A stretch of 64,000 nucleotides of DNA from Dyadobacter sp. 3J3 (GCF_009801115.1 NZ_VTOL01000021.1:21944-85943), one strand, 5' to 3'; counted from the stretch's first letter, positions 53,590 through 63,626 are shown. Numbers and translations are program-made. The notes: a model not told the origin generated them from the sequence alone.

Positions 53590-53597
53590 CAAAGGTA
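53590..53597 (-). promoter_or_regulatory. -7 element of the HU gene
   Basis: On the minus strand TACCTTTG matches TAnnTTTG exactly, 31 bp before the ATG at 53559, which also supports the shorter HU start. A clear -33 was not seen. Confidence 0.45.
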
Positions 53598-53746
53598 AGG
53601 CTTTCTGCTTTAATACACAGGTTTTTAGCAGTAAAAGTCTCACCACCTATTTATATTTCAGCTTCTTGAAAAATACTATGGCGAATTATAAGAGGTAAAA
53701 TATTAAAAGTATTTCAAGCGAAAATAACAAGCATGCGGGTAAAGTG

Positions 53747-54547
53747 TTAAAGACGATCCAGTGATTTTGCGAAATCCACAAGTACCGCCTTGTCCTTTAT
53801 TACAGCCATAAAACCAGAAATATGTCTGAATACAAACCCATCAAGTGAGGCAACACTTTCAGGAATGACGGCAACATTGGTATCAACTGTTTGAATCTGC
53901 CAGCCATTGGAATGGGGCAAAATGGCAAAAATATGTTCTTTCTTATCTTTCCAAACGGTAGAAAACTGATCAAATACCGCGACGTTATTATCCAGAATGG
54001 TCCGGAATTGATAGTCTGATTCTGATTTTGCCTTTTTAACGGACGAATAAATTTCATTCCCGATTATCTCCTGAGCTACCTCAGTGGCCTTTAAAAATTG
54101 CTTGTATTGCACCGCAGCATCTGTCATATCCCGGTTAAAACCACCTAGAATACCAGACGTATTTTTAAATCCTTTTGGAAGTGTAGACCAAAGTTCAAAA
54201 ATATTGTCACGATTGGTATCCATTACATCAATAGACGAAATAAACCGTCCGAAATAGGCTTGTGCGTCAATCGGGCAGATTTCATTTTTAAAATGTTCGT
54301 AAACAAGGCCGGCGGCAGATAAAAGTTCTTTATTTTGATGATGATCAAAATTGAGCATCTCCGGATCGTAAACTCCGCCTACGTCCAAAACCAGAATATT
54401 GCTATCCGGAACTGCTTCTGCAAGTACTTTTGGATCACGGGTACGCTTTACTTCGAATTGAAAACCTGCCTGACGAAGAAGGGCCACAGCAATGACTTCA
54501 TCGGCGTGAAAGGCTGTGTCATGGGTAATGACGGTAGAAAAAGACAT
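53747..54547 (-). CDS. MYG1 / UPF0160 family metal-dependent hydrolase
   Basis: The 266-residue product carries the family signature: VITHDTAFHADEVIAVALLR at the N-terminus, LDVGGVYDPEMLNFDHHQNK (the DHH-like metal site) and a C-terminal FVFRHISGFMAVIKDKA. MYG1 proteins are predicted nucleases or phosphoesterases (the eukaryotic member is an RNA exonuclease). It stands alone between the HU gene and a divergent lipoprotein gene. Length is a little short against the eukaryotic forms but normal for bacteria. Confidence 0.85.
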   Translation of the reverse strand: MSFSTVITHDTAFHADEVIAVALLRQAGFQFEVKRTRDPKVLAEAVPDSNILVLDVGGVYDPEMLNFDHHQNKELLSAAGLVYEHFKNEICPIDAQAYFGRFISSIDVMDTNRDNIFELWSTLPKGFKNTSGILGGFNRDMTDAAVQYKQFLKATEVAQEIIGNEIYSSVKKAKSESDYQFRTILDNNVAVFDQFSTVWKDKKEHIFAILPHSNGWQIQTVDTNVAVIPESVASLDGFVFRHISGFMAVIKDKAVLVDFAKSLDRL

Positions 54548-54836
54548 AAATATTCTATAAGATTTCTGCTAATTTAATCAATTGATCCATTCAGATATTG
54601 AAACATAGATAAGTTAGTTATTATAATTTGTATTAAAATTATACGATTCGGGCTATCAAAATATCGTTAAAGCATTGATTTTCTAATTACTTATCCAGTG
54701 CGAAAAGGGTAATAGAAAAATTCTTATTCTTGTTAGTATTAATCTTTTTCTGTAAGGCTATATAGCTAAAATTTATTGTTATTTAAATATAAATTATTAT
54801 TAAATTTATAATGTAATTCATTTAGCCCAATAGATC

Positions 54837-55706
54837 ATGAAAAAGATCGCTATACTTCAATTGCTTTTCCTTCTCTTTACGACTGCTTTGTCCTGTACAG
54901 ACCATCTTCCACCAGAAAACCCTTCGGGTCACTTACGTGTAAAAAGTATAACGCAGACACATCCTAATGATAATGGTGTTGCCAATGTTACCGAGTTTTA
55001 TTACGCCGCCGGGAATCAGTTGAGTTATCTTAAATCTTATCAGACACCTGATAGCAACCTGGCTGTGAGAGCACGGACAATTTATAATTTTGACGATAAT
55101 CTGCTTTCTTCGGTTGTACGGAATTTTAGCGATATGAAGTCTGAAAAATATCAGTTTACCTATAATCAAAACCGACAATTTAATAAGCTCGATTATACTT
55201 CAACAAGCGACGATTTTTATAATATGACTTTTGATTATAATGGAAATGTTTTAAAAGAAAGTAAAAGAAAATTTAGTTTTTCATCTATTTCGTTCGAAAA
55301 GGATATTCAATACAATTTTAATGGCAGTAACCTTCAAACAGCAAGTTCTACAACGACCTTTACTAAAAACGTTTCTTCGGTTACCAACTCAACGTCTTCA
55401 TACACATATGACGACAAAATAAATCCGTTCTATGGAAATTTTATAATTCCAGCACCAAATGGACCAACCAGGCCGTCGCAGGGAAATTCTACTTACTATA
55501 CTTTTTTCGGGGGAGTAGATAATGTCCTTTCTTTAAGCGAAAATAATATTCTTTCAGAAACCACAACTGAAAATTATACAACAACTTACGAATATACCTA
55601 TAATACTGATGGGCTTCCGCTTACACGGGTTACCAAGCAGAATAATGGTCCTGAGAATTCAAATGCTGTTACTGAAACTTTGCTCTTCGATTACGAGACT
55701 TACTGA
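54837..55706 (+). CDS. Lipoprotein with YD-repeat-like strands
   Basis: The 289-residue product has a lipoprotein signal (ending TTALSC at about residue 20). The mature part is a series of beta hairpins with Asp, Asn, Tyr and Gly (YNFDDNLLSSVVRNFSD, MTFDYNGNVLKESKRKF, YEYTYNTDGLPLTRVTK), like the YD or RHS-type strands found in Bacteroidota lipoproteins. It has no toxin tail. Its role is unknown. The gene is divergent from MYG1 across about 290 bp of AT-rich sequence. Confidence 0.7.
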   Translation: MKKIAILQLLFLLFTTALSCTDHLPPENPSGHLRVKSITQTHPNDNGVANVTEFYYAAGNQLSYLKSYQTPDSNLAVRARTIYNFDDNLLSSVVRNFSDMKSEKYQFTYNQNRQFNKLDYTSTSDDFYNMTFDYNGNVLKESKRKFSFSSISFEKDIQYNFNGSNLQTASSTTTFTKNVSSVTNSTSSYTYDDKINPFYGNFIIPAPNGPTRPSQGNSTYYTFFGGVDNVLSLSENNILSETTTENYTTTYEYTYNTDGLPLTRVTKQNNGPENSNAVTETLLFDYETY

Positions 55707-55832
55707 ACCATGCCAATTAATTTTGCCAGATTGTACATTGAAGTAAGAGTACAGTCTAAACAATAATTTAAAAATAGTTTGTTGGTATGTATGTACATAT
55801 CGTTTTCTGATTTATCTTTATTCGAAATATGA

Positions 55833-58205
55833 ATGAGATATATACAATTTTCTATGAGATTGTTACAGAAAAGCTACTTTATTCTTCTTGCTGCATTACT
55901 TGCATCCTGCGCTGCATCGCATAAGAATTTTCTTAAATATGTTGATCCAAACATTGGAACAGCGCATAGTCGCTGGTTTTTTTATACACCTGCGGCCGTG
56001 CCTTATGGAATGGCCAAGCTTGCGCCATCTACAAATGGGCATTATGGAAATGCGTCAGGGTGGGAGGCGGTTGGATATGACACCAGACAAAATTCAATCG
56101 AAGGTTTTGTGAATTTTCACGAATGGCAGGTAGGAGGTGTGAGTTTTATGCCGTCAAACGGAATTTTAAAATTGAAACCTGGTAATTTGGAAGGACCCAA
56201 AACAGGCTATCGTTCCGGATTTGATCGTAAAAATCAGGTGGCTGAACCTGGATATTACAAAGTGCTGCTGGACGATTATCAGATAACCGCGGAACTGACC
56301 GCTACAAAAAGAGTTGGTTTTCACCGCTATACTTTCTCGAAAAATGATCAGTCGCATATCATTTTGGATATCGGAAATAAACAGGGAGAAAGCGGCGAGG
56401 TAACGGATGCCGCCTTGAAAATGGTTGATGACACACATTTTGAAGGTTATGTAAGTACTTATCCAAAATATGTAGCGCTTTACGATCCCGAGGGAAAAGT
56501 GTCAATGTATTTTTATGGGGAGATAAGTAGAAGGCCTAAAAGTGTCACAGCGTTTACATCGGATGAGGTTTTTGAAAATAAATCATTTTCGGAAGGTAAA
56601 GGCGCCGGCCTTGTATTAAATTATGCAACAGCAGAAAAGGATCAGGTTGAAATTAAACTAGGGCTTTCCTATACCTCAACGGCCAATGCCAAAGAAAACC
56701 TTGTGGCAGAGGCTTCCGGTCTTAATTTTGACAAAGCCAAAGAAAATGCTCAGAAAGTATGGCAGCAACAGCTGGGGAAAATCGCTTTAACGGACACAAA
56801 TCAGCGTAACAAAATCAAATTTTATACCGGGTTATATCATGCTTTATTGGGTCGGGGAATTGCCAGTGACGTTAACGGATCCTATCCAAAACATGGCGGA
56901 CTTACTGGGAAGTTACCCAGCACCAATGGTATTGAAATGCCGGAATTCATGAATACCGATGCCATATGGGGCGCATTTTGGAATATCACGCAGCTCTGGT
57001 CATTATCTTACCCGCAATGGTATGGCAATTATGTCTCTACACAGCTCCAAGTTTATAAGGACAAAGGCTGGTTTGGCGACGGTATCGCAAACAGCGAATA
57101 TGTTTCTGGTGTAGGAACCAATTTCGTAGGCCTGGCCATTGCGGGTGCATATAATGCAGGTATTCGGAATTACGATGTGCAGCTTGCTTATCAGGCAGTG
57201 AAAGAAAACGAAATGAACTGGCAGAACAGAAAACCGGGCTCTGGGAAAATGGATACAAAGGCCTTTATGCATTATGGTTTTGTTCCGTTTCTGGATCGCG
57301 ATAAAACCGATTCAACAGGTTCGCATTATTCGGCTTCTCATACTTTGGAATATAGTTTCAGTGCATTTGCCGCAGCACAAATGGCGAAATCCTTGAATAA
57401 AAATCAGGATTACGACGATTTGATAAAGTACTCCAACGGATGGAAGTCTATTTTTAATTCTAAAAATAAACTGATGCACCCCAAAAACGCTGATGGGTCT
57501 TATATTGAAAAGCTTGATCCCTATGAACCCTGGCGGGGTTTTCAGGAGGGAAATGCGGTACAATATACTTTTTACGTTCCGCAAAATCCGGCCGGATTGA
57601 TTCAGGCAATGGGAAAGGATATTTTCAATGACAAACTCGACAGCATTTTTTCTTCGTCTGAAAAATCGGGTTTTGGCGGAGGAAAACAGATTGATGCTTT
57701 TGCTGGGATCAAATCCATCTACAACCATGGTAACCAACCCTGTCTGCACATAAGCTGGCTGTTTAATTTTTCAGGAAAACCATGGCTCACCCAAAAATGG
57801 ACCAGGCTTATTTGTGATGAGTTTTACGGTACCGAGCCTATTCACGGATATGGCTATGGACAGGATGAAGATCAGGGGCAGCTTGGTTCCTGGTACGTAC
57901 TGGCATCGCTCGGTTTGTTTGATGTGAAAGGATTTACGGACGCCCGCCCAATCATAGAATTAGGAAGCCCGCTTTTTAAAAATGCTGTGATAGAGCTCGG
58001 GAACTCAGGAAAACTTACGATTAAAACAATCGATAATTCGGCAGAAAATTTATTTATCCAGTCAGCAAAGTTCAATGGCAAAGAACTGGATAACTGCTGG
58101 CTATACCGTGACGAGCTTATGAAAGGCGGTGATCTTGAATTTACAATGGGAAAGGAGCCAAACAAATCCTGGGGAATAGCCACACCGCCACCGTCCGAAC
58201 AATAA
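55833..58205 (+). CDS. GH92 family alpha-mannosidase-like glycoside hydrolase
   Basis: The product is about 790 residues from ATG 55833, or 783 from ATG 55854, with a lipoprotein signal ending LLASC. The GH92 pattern is present: FLKYVDPNIGTAHSRWFF, AAVPYGMAKLAPSTN, the catalytic-region FMNTDAIWGAFWNITQLWSL and GYGQDEDQGQLGSWYVLASL near the end. GH92 enzymes are calcium-dependent exo-alpha-mannosidases. The usual GNDDCGQMSAWYV is here GQDEDQGQLGSWYV, so the catalytic Glu/Asp pair needs checking. It is not part of a visible SusCD locus. Confidence 0.88.
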   Translation: MRYIQFSMRLLQKSYFILLAALLASCAASHKNFLKYVDPNIGTAHSRWFFYTPAAVPYGMAKLAPSTNGHYGNASGWEAVGYDTRQNSIEGFVNFHEWQVGGVSFMPSNGILKLKPGNLEGPKTGYRSGFDRKNQVAEPGYYKVLLDDYQITAELTATKRVGFHRYTFSKNDQSHIILDIGNKQGESGEVTDAALKMVDDTHFEGYVSTYPKYVALYDPEGKVSMYFYGEISRRPKSVTAFTSDEVFENKSFSEGKGAGLVLNYATAEKDQVEIKLGLSYTSTANAKENLVAEASGLNFDKAKENAQKVWQQQLGKIALTDTNQRNKIKFYTGLYHALLGRGIASDVNGSYPKHGGLTGKLPSTNGIEMPEFMNTDAIWGAFWNITQLWSLSYPQWYGNYVSTQLQVYKDKGWFGDGIANSEYVSGVGTNFVGLAIAGAYNAGIRNYDVQLAYQAVKENEMNWQNRKPGSGKMDTKAFMHYGFVPFLDRDKTDSTGSHYSASHTLEYSFSAFAAAQMAKSLNKNQDYDDLIKYSNGWKSIFNSKNKLMHPKNADGSYIEKLDPYEPWRGFQEGNAVQYTFYVPQNPAGLIQAMGKDIFNDKLDSIFSSSEKSGFGGGKQIDAFAGIKSIYNHGNQPCLHISWLFNFSGKPWLTQKWTRLICDEFYGTEPIHGYGYGQDEDQGQLGSWYVLASLGLFDVKGFTDARPIIELGSPLFKNAVIELGNSGKLTIKTIDNSAENLFIQSAKFNGKELDNCWLYRDELMKGGDLEFTMGKEPNKSWGIATPPPSEQ

Positions 58206-58272
58206 CTCTGAAGAATAATCATACATCGAAAAATGACTATTTCCTGACTACCTCTGACCACAAATGACCATT

Positions 58273-58851
58273 TCAAATCTTCCCCTTCAGCCTGCTAAGT
58301 GTCTCCTGTGAAATGTTAATATAGGAAGCAACCAGTTTATTAGGCAGGCGCATGACGATGGCAGGATTTTGATCTAAAAGCAGCCGATAACGTTCTTTTG
58401 CATCCATTGTCACAAAAGACATAAGCCGGTTGGTATTATTGACATAGGCTTTTTCAAGATAGATTCTGTAAAACTTATCCCATGAAGGAATGATTTCCAG
58501 AAGATGATAAAAGTCTGTTTGAGTGATATAAAGAAGTTCGGAATTTTCGACCGCCTGGATGAATTCCTGTGATGGCTCCCCTGTGATGAAACTGACAAGC
58601 GCGGTAGCAAAATTGTTTTCAAATGCGATATATCTTGTAGTGTCTTGGCCTTGTTCATTGTTGAAAAAAATCCGCAGACAGCCCTTGCCAACAAAAAAAG
58701 TACGTTGACCGACCTGGCCCTGACGTATTAAAATTTCATTTTTTTTTGCTGTGTACTGTTTGAAATAGGTAAGTATAGTTTCAAGTTCGGAAGGAGTTAC
58801 CTCGATTCTTTCATTTATGTATCCTTTAACCTGGTCAGTTATATTAATCAC
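58273..58851 (-). CDS. Crp/Fnr family transcriptional regulator (2), FNR-type recognition helix
   Basis: I start at GTG 58851 (VINITDQVKGYINE), which overlaps the preceding gene stop by four bases (GTGA); a longer frame runs over that gene. The 192-residue product has a cyclic-nucleotide-like N-terminus (KNEILIRQGQVGQRTFFVGK) and a C-terminal HTH with ISQETLSRLKG. The E-T-L-S-R recognition helix is that of FNR (ETISR), which reads TTGAT. No N-terminal Cys cluster is present, so it does not sense oxygen by Fe-S. An FNR-type box lies upstream of the operon. Confidence 0.85.
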   Translation of the reverse strand: MINITDQVKGYINERIEVTPSELETILTYFKQYTAKKNEILIRQGQVGQRTFFVGKGCLRIFFNNEQGQDTTRYIAFENNFATALVSFITGEPSQEFIQAVENSELLYITQTDFYHLLEIIPSWDKFYRIYLEKAYVNNTNRLMSFVTMDAKERYRLLLDQNPAIVMRLPNKLVASYINISQETLSRLKGKI

Positions 58852-59072
58852 GGTTTTGAACAGAATTTTTCGGCCAGTTTTCGGGCATTTGGAATAATTA
58901 AAAATGCAGCTCCGTAAGCCACAGGCAACATAACGCTCCATGCGCTTATAAACTTGTAAAACCAGTCCTGGCCAAATCCATAATTGCGTATCAACCCGAC
59001 AAAGGCCATGATCAGCGTCATGGGAATCACTACAAATAGGGTATTAATGTACTTAAAATATTTCTGTTTCAT
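58848..59072 (-). CDS. DUF2798 membrane protein
   Basis: The 74-residue product has two membrane helices (NTLFVVIPMTLIMAFVGLI and SAWSVMLPVAYGAAFLII), a basic end (NARKLAEKFCSKP) and fits the small DUF2798 family. It is the first gene of a two-gene unit with the Crp/Fnr regulator, overlapping by GTGA. The function of DUF2798 is unknown. The shared promoter with an FNR-type box suggests regulated expression with the regulator. Confidence 0.78.
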   Translation of the reverse strand: MKQKYFKYINTLFVVIPMTLIMAFVGLIRNYGFGQDWFYKFISAWSVMLPVAYGAAFLIIPNARKLAEKFCSKP

Positions 59073-59128
59073 TTGAATTCATTTTTTGCTTTGGAAGTGC
59101 AAAGGTGCCGTTCTGACTGGCAGTAAAC

Positions 59129-59142
59129 ATTGATCTACGTCA
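59129..59142. promoter_or_regulatory. FNR/DNR-type box upstream of the DUF2798 and Crp operon
   Basis: TTGATCTACGTCAA matches the FNR-family consensus TTGAT-N4-ATCAA with a single change. It lies 57-70 bp before the start at 59072, with CACCTTTG (a near TAnnTTTG -7 on the minus strand, plus 59100-59107) between. The adjacent regulator has a matching ETLSR recognition helix, so autoregulation is likely. Confidence 0.65.
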
Positions 59143-59248
59143 AAAAATGAAAGTATAGTATTAATTTGGGTGAGACTTCGGTTAATGCAGGGTTAGAATT
59201 AAAACTTTTTTTATAAATGTTTTCCGTTACAAGATGTGGGTTTTTAAA

Positions 59249-62098
59249 TTATAAATCAGAAGGTAAATAAATTTCAAATACAGACCCATTGCCAGGCTGG
59301 CTGGTTGCGGTTATGGCTCCTCCATGTTTTGTTACTACCTTTTCGCAAATCGCTAGTCCAATACCAGTCCCATCAAATTCACTCTTGCCGTGCAGCCGTT
59401 GAAATGCCTGGAAAATCCGGTCGGCATATTGTTGTTCAAAGCCGATTCCATTATCGGCCACAGATATCAAATGGTATGATGACGCCCAGCGGGAAGGTTT
59501 AACATACGAAGGGATATCTTCTGTTTTAATTAACCCGTATTTGATGTTAATACATGGTGGTTTAGTGGAATCGCGAAATTTCAGCGCGTTGCTAATGAGA
59601 TTCTGAAACAATTGCCCTAACTGAACTTTATTGCCATTAATTACAGGGAGCTGGCCCACCTGTATCTGTGCGTGGGTTTGATTAATGCTGTATTCCAGAT
59701 CGGACAGGGTTGCGCTCAATACATCTTGTAAAGAAATCTGCTGTGCATCCTGAGGATTGTTTGAAATACGGGCAAAGGTCAAAAGATCGTTAATGAGAAC
59801 CGACATACGGGTTGCAGCAGATTGCATCCGATCCAAATATGTAAGTGCATCGTTAGACGAAGAATCATATTTCTTTTTGAGAAGATCCCCAAACTGTTGT
59901 ATTTTTCTTAGAGGTTCCTGGAGGTCATGGCTGGCAATGTATGCAAACTGTTCGAGATTTTGATTTGAAAGATTCAGCAGATGATTAGCCTCTGCGAGAT
60001 CGTCATTTGTGGCTGCAAACTCTTCATTGATGGCGCCCAGTTCTTCATTGGTAGCGGTCAGCTCCTCATTTGCAGTTTCCAGTTCTTCGGTACGTTGCTG
60101 TACGAGCTGTTCCAGGGATATCTGAATATTGCGCTGCTCTGTTACATCTAGTGCGGTACCACTCAAAAGAGCTGGCTTTCCTTGTGAGTCATAAAAAACA
60201 CGGGCCTGCGTTTGTATAATAAGTTGCCTGCCGGTAACACGGTTGATAATAGGATGTTCGTTTTTATAAATTCCGGAAGAACCCGGCGTTATTACATCTT
60301 TCACAGCATTTTCAACAAACTGACGATGCTGATCGGGTACATAATTATAGGCCTCCTTTTCGCTGATATTATCAATTTCTAATCCAAGCCATTCCATAAA
60401 ACGCCCCGAATAACTAAAACGTCCGGCGCTGATATCCAAACTCCAGGTAGCCAGTTCCGCAAGCTCGATAGCGCCACTCAGCTGGTGCTGAGAATCTAAA
60501 ATCTGCTGACGGGCTTTGACCTGTTCTGTTACATCAATGGCAATATCCAGAATCGCATAAACATTTCCGGATTCGTCAAAAAGCGGGGAGTAGGTAATGT
60601 TATAAAAATTGAAAGTCATTACACCGTTTCGAACAATGTTGACTTGTGCCCCCGGGCTCTGAAACATTGTTCCAGTTGTATATACGTCGTCTAGTATTTG
60701 GAGAAAAGCCTGGTTTTCAAGTTCCGGCATTATATCGGCAAGTCGCTTTCCTGCAATATTACTACCCTTTCCGACAATATCAATAAAGGCTTGATTAGGC
60801 AGTTGAACGACCAGGTCTCTGCCTACAAAAAGTCCCATTGCTGCCGGTGCATTAGCAATGATAGATCTCAGCTCCGCTTCCCGGCTTTCTATTTCTTTTC
60901 TGGCTTTTACCTGCTCGGTGACATGTGTTGCTATAACCAAAACGCCTGAAATACTACCGTCCGTTTCAATATTTGGCTGGTAGGTTAGATCCACATAAAT
61001 CGTTTCCAGATTTCCATTGCGCAAAACATTTACCGATGTTTCGTGGGCAACATATGGCACTCCTGTAGCTATGACCTGCTCCATAAGTGTATCAAGCCCC
61101 TGGCCACGAAGTTCCGGCAGTATTTCAAGCATGGGTTTGCCAATTAATTGGTCTGATGACCTTCCCAAAAGTTGACCACAAAATGGATTTACCATGGTAA
61201 AAACCAGATCCTGCTTCGTGATCATAGCAATGGCGACAGGAGATTGCTCGAAAGAGGCGAGTATTTTTCGCTCACTTTCTTCAATGCGTTTTTGATATAA
61301 AACCTGCCTGGTAATATCAACTGCCATATTTAGAATGGCATAAACTTTTCCTTCTGTATCCGTCAGCGGCTGATAGGTAAATTTAAACCAGAAGGCCTGA
61401 AGTTTTCCATCTACCACCAGATCCACCACTTGCTGATCAGTTTCGTATATTATTCCGGTGTCATAAACATTTTCAAGAATTCCGATAAATGGCTGACCTT
61501 CCAGTTCTGGCAGTGCTTTTGACAATTCGGTACCAATCACCGCTGGTGTTTTTCCCCATAGCTCTATCATAGCCTGGTTGGCTGTGTCGATGATCAGGTC
61601 CCGAGATTTGTAAACCGCAATCGCAAAAGGTGCTTGCTGGATGAGCCCTTTAAAATGGGCTTCGCTATTTTGAAGTTGCTGCTGTTGAAGTTTTTCTTTG
61701 GTAACATCTTGTGCAACACCTGAAAACCTGATCATTAAATTTTGGTCATTATATTCGGCTTTTCCAGTAAATCTCACCCAGCGTAAAATTTTGTCCTTCG
61801 CTCCGATTGTGCGGTAGGTAACATCATATTCTCCGGAATATCCTGGGGTCATTGCTAAATTTCTGGCCTCGGCAACCCAGTCATGATCATCCGGATGAAT
61901 ATGGGTAAGAATTTCTTCTAAAATCATGTAATCGTCTTCTAACCCGAATAAATCTCGGCATCGCTGGTCCCAATGCACAATTCTTGTTTTGGGATCAACT
62001 TCCCATACGCCAAGTTTTGCCGCTTTCAACGCAAAATCCACACTAAGGCGTTCATTTAGTCCATGATGATTGGTAGGCTTTAATTTCCCGTTACTCAT
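59249..62098 (-). CDS. Large multi-PAS sensor histidine kinase
   Basis: The 949-residue product has no membrane segment. A PAS domain near the N-terminus (about residues 18-140) is followed by three tandem, similar PAS units (about 145-275, 280-405 and 405-530), each with the pattern APFAIAVYKSRDLI or similar and an ELEGQ-like turn, then one more PAS (about 535-665) and a coiled coil with repeated EELxATNEE. The phosphorylated His is in YIASHDLQEPLRK (H724), followed by a HATPase with LISNALKFRDS and GTGIGLAICEKVV. This is the type often paired with a stand-alone receiver, which lies 79 bp upstream. Confidence 0.92.
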   Translation of the reverse strand: MSNGKLKPTNHHGLNERLSVDFALKAAKLGVWEVDPKTRIVHWDQRCRDLFGLEDDYMILEEILTHIHPDDHDWVAEARNLAMTPGYSGEYDVTYRTIGAKDKILRWVRFTGKAEYNDQNLMIRFSGVAQDVTKEKLQQQQLQNSEAHFKGLIQQAPFAIAVYKSRDLIIDTANQAMIELWGKTPAVIGTELSKALPELEGQPFIGILENVYDTGIIYETDQQVVDLVVDGKLQAFWFKFTYQPLTDTEGKVYAILNMAVDITRQVLYQKRIEESERKILASFEQSPVAIAMITKQDLVFTMVNPFCGQLLGRSSDQLIGKPMLEILPELRGQGLDTLMEQVIATGVPYVAHETSVNVLRNGNLETIYVDLTYQPNIETDGSISGVLVIATHVTEQVKARKEIESREAELRSIIANAPAAMGLFVGRDLVVQLPNQAFIDIVGKGSNIAGKRLADIMPELENQAFLQILDDVYTTGTMFQSPGAQVNIVRNGVMTFNFYNITYSPLFDESGNVYAILDIAIDVTEQVKARQQILDSQHQLSGAIELAELATWSLDISAGRFSYSGRFMEWLGLEIDNISEKEAYNYVPDQHRQFVENAVKDVITPGSSGIYKNEHPIINRVTGRQLIIQTQARVFYDSQGKPALLSGTALDVTEQRNIQISLEQLVQQRTEELETANEELTATNEELGAINEEFAATNDDLAEANHLLNLSNQNLEQFAYIASHDLQEPLRKIQQFGDLLKKKYDSSSNDALTYLDRMQSAATRMSVLINDLLTFARISNNPQDAQQISLQDVLSATLSDLEYSINQTHAQIQVGQLPVINGNKVQLGQLFQNLISNALKFRDSTKPPCINIKYGLIKTEDIPSYVKPSRWASSYHLISVADNGIGFEQQYADRIFQAFQRLHGKSEFDGTGIGLAICEKVVTKHGGAITATSQPGNGSVFEIYLPSDL

Positions 62099-62177
62099 CG
62101 GTTGAATGCATTATTGGTTTGAAAATTAAAATAGTTTTTGTTTCAAATTTTCGTGCCTGAATTGGTACAATTATATT

Positions 62178-62570
62178 TTAAAAAAACCTTGAAACGAGTT
62201 TGTCTGCAAGTTCCATAAATTGATCGTAGCTATTTGGTTTTGCAATGAAATCATCAATTCCTTCCTTATAAGCAGATTCCACAAGTCTTGGATCGGCCGA
62301 TGTTGATATCATCACAGTAGGAACTGCTGCATGAAATGGATTGGAACGTATGGCAATCAGGGTTTCGAGTCCGTTCATTCTTGGCATATTCATATCCAAA
62401 ACAATCAAAACCTGAGAAATAAATTGTTTTTCCTGAATAGAAAGTAATAAATCAGAACCATTTTCGGCTTCAACAATCTTAATATCAGGGTCGATCTTTT
62501 TTATTGCATCAGAAATAAGGTAACGGTCGTCGGGATCATCATCAGCCAGGTAAATTGTTTTTGAATTCAT
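62178..62570 (-). CDS. Stand-alone receiver protein (Rcp1-type)
   Basis: The 130-residue product is a single receiver domain with the acidic pair in ADDDPDDRYL, the phosphoacceptor Asp in VLIVLDMNMPRMNG, Ser/Thr in MISTSADP and Lys in IAKPNS. It is the type (Rcp1-like) often linked to multi-PAS kinases, which is the next gene in the same direction at 79 bp. The two probably form a phosphorelay. Confidence 0.9.
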   Translation of the reverse strand: MNSKTIYLADDDPDDRYLISDAIKKIDPDIKIVEAENGSDLLLSIQEKQFISQVLIVLDMNMPRMNGLETLIAIRSNPFHAAVPTVMISTSADPRLVESAYKEGIDDFIAKPNSYDQFMELADKLVSRFF

Positions 62571-62675
62571 AAAGCCTGCTTGGCAAATTATATTTTTAAT
62601 TGGGGTTTACTAAAATTCAATGGAAATTATTCCATCCACATTTTAAATACTTACTGCTTCCAAAGTTTTATAATC

Positions 62676-63158
62676 TTACTTTTTGTAAGCAACATCAAAT
62701 TTAACCTGCGTTCCATCCGGAAGTTTTGGAACAATTGCGAAATATTCAACGTGTTGTCTGGTGATGGATACTCCTTTCGTACGCACGACTTCAATATGGT
62801 ATATCAACTTGCCGGCGCCGCAATCACTTGTGACCAACTGACTCACTACATGTGCCGCTGAATCTGTAAAATAACTGCCTGCCAAAAGCATTTTCGAACC
62901 AAAATCGATGTCCTGGTTACGGTTGGCAATATATCTTTCGTATTGCTGCTGAGAAGTTATGACCAAATTGACCACCGAATTAGTATCTAAAACGGCTGCT
63001 GATAAGCCAGAAGCAGGATTTAGGTCCTGATAGCTTAATACGCCTTCGGTGCAGGCTACGACAGTAGGCTCGTCGGATTTACAGCCATAAAACACACTTA
63101 CTACTGTACCGAAAACTAAAAAACTAAATAAGTAAATACTTAAAGCTTTGAACTTCAT
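62676..63158 (-). CDS. Small lipoprotein, PrcB-like
   Basis: The 160-residue product has a lipoprotein signal (ending VFYGC at about residue 26) and a C-terminal part (LLAGSYFTDSAAHVVSQLVT, EYFAIVPKLPDGTQVKFDV) resembling the PrcB-type domain of a protease complex subunit. The match is moderate. The gene is monocistronic and the function is unknown. Confidence 0.65.
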   Translation of the reverse strand: MKFKALSIYLFSFLVFGTVVSVFYGCKSDEPTVVACTEGVLSYQDLNPASGLSAAVLDTNSVVNLVITSQQQYERYIANRNQDIDFGSKMLLAGSYFTDSAAHVVSQLVTSDCGAGKLIYHIEVVRTKGVSITRQHVEYFAIVPKLPDGTQVKFDVAYKK

Positions 63159-63365
63159 ACTAATGAAAAATGAATGGTACTAAAAATTCAATTAATTCTA
63201 TTGATTTCTGATATTCCAGCTACCATTTCCAAACTAAGGCGGCAGTGGTAATATACTAGAAATAATTTGCAAAGATAAGGATGCAAAAACTCATAATTCT
63301 GGCGAGAACAAAAAGAAAATTTTAAGCGTATTTATTCCTTTTTCAGATACGACATTGCCAATTGA

Positions 63366-63626
63366 TCAGGATTCTTTCAATTCATCAAGTAATTCAGAGT
63401 ATTTGTCGATTTTACTTTCAAAATTTCTTATCCCTGTTTCGTAAATAATCTTCAAAGAAAGTAAATCATCAATATCGGCCTGATATACTGGATCGGCCTG
63501 ATCTGGTTCGGGCAATTCAGGTAATAATGCTATCAATTTAGTCAATGACTCCGTATTTTGTTCGAGCCGGTACTTGTTCCAGTCGATCATTTGTTGATAT
63601 GCTTTTTGTATGGAATTTGTTTTCAT
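63366..63626 (-). CDS. Small alpha-helical hypothetical protein
   Basis: The 86-residue product is mostly helical with a coiled-coil pattern (QKAYQQMIDWNKYRLEQ, KIIYETGIRNFESKIDKYSE), no signal peptide and no membrane helix. It is probably cytoplasmic. I do not recognise a family. It has its own AT-rich upstream region and a normal start at ATG 63626. Confidence 0.55.
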   Translation of the reverse strand: MKTNSIQKAYQQMIDWNKYRLEQNTESLTKLIALLPELPEPDQADPVYQADIDDLLSLKIIYETGIRNFESKIDKYSELLDELKES

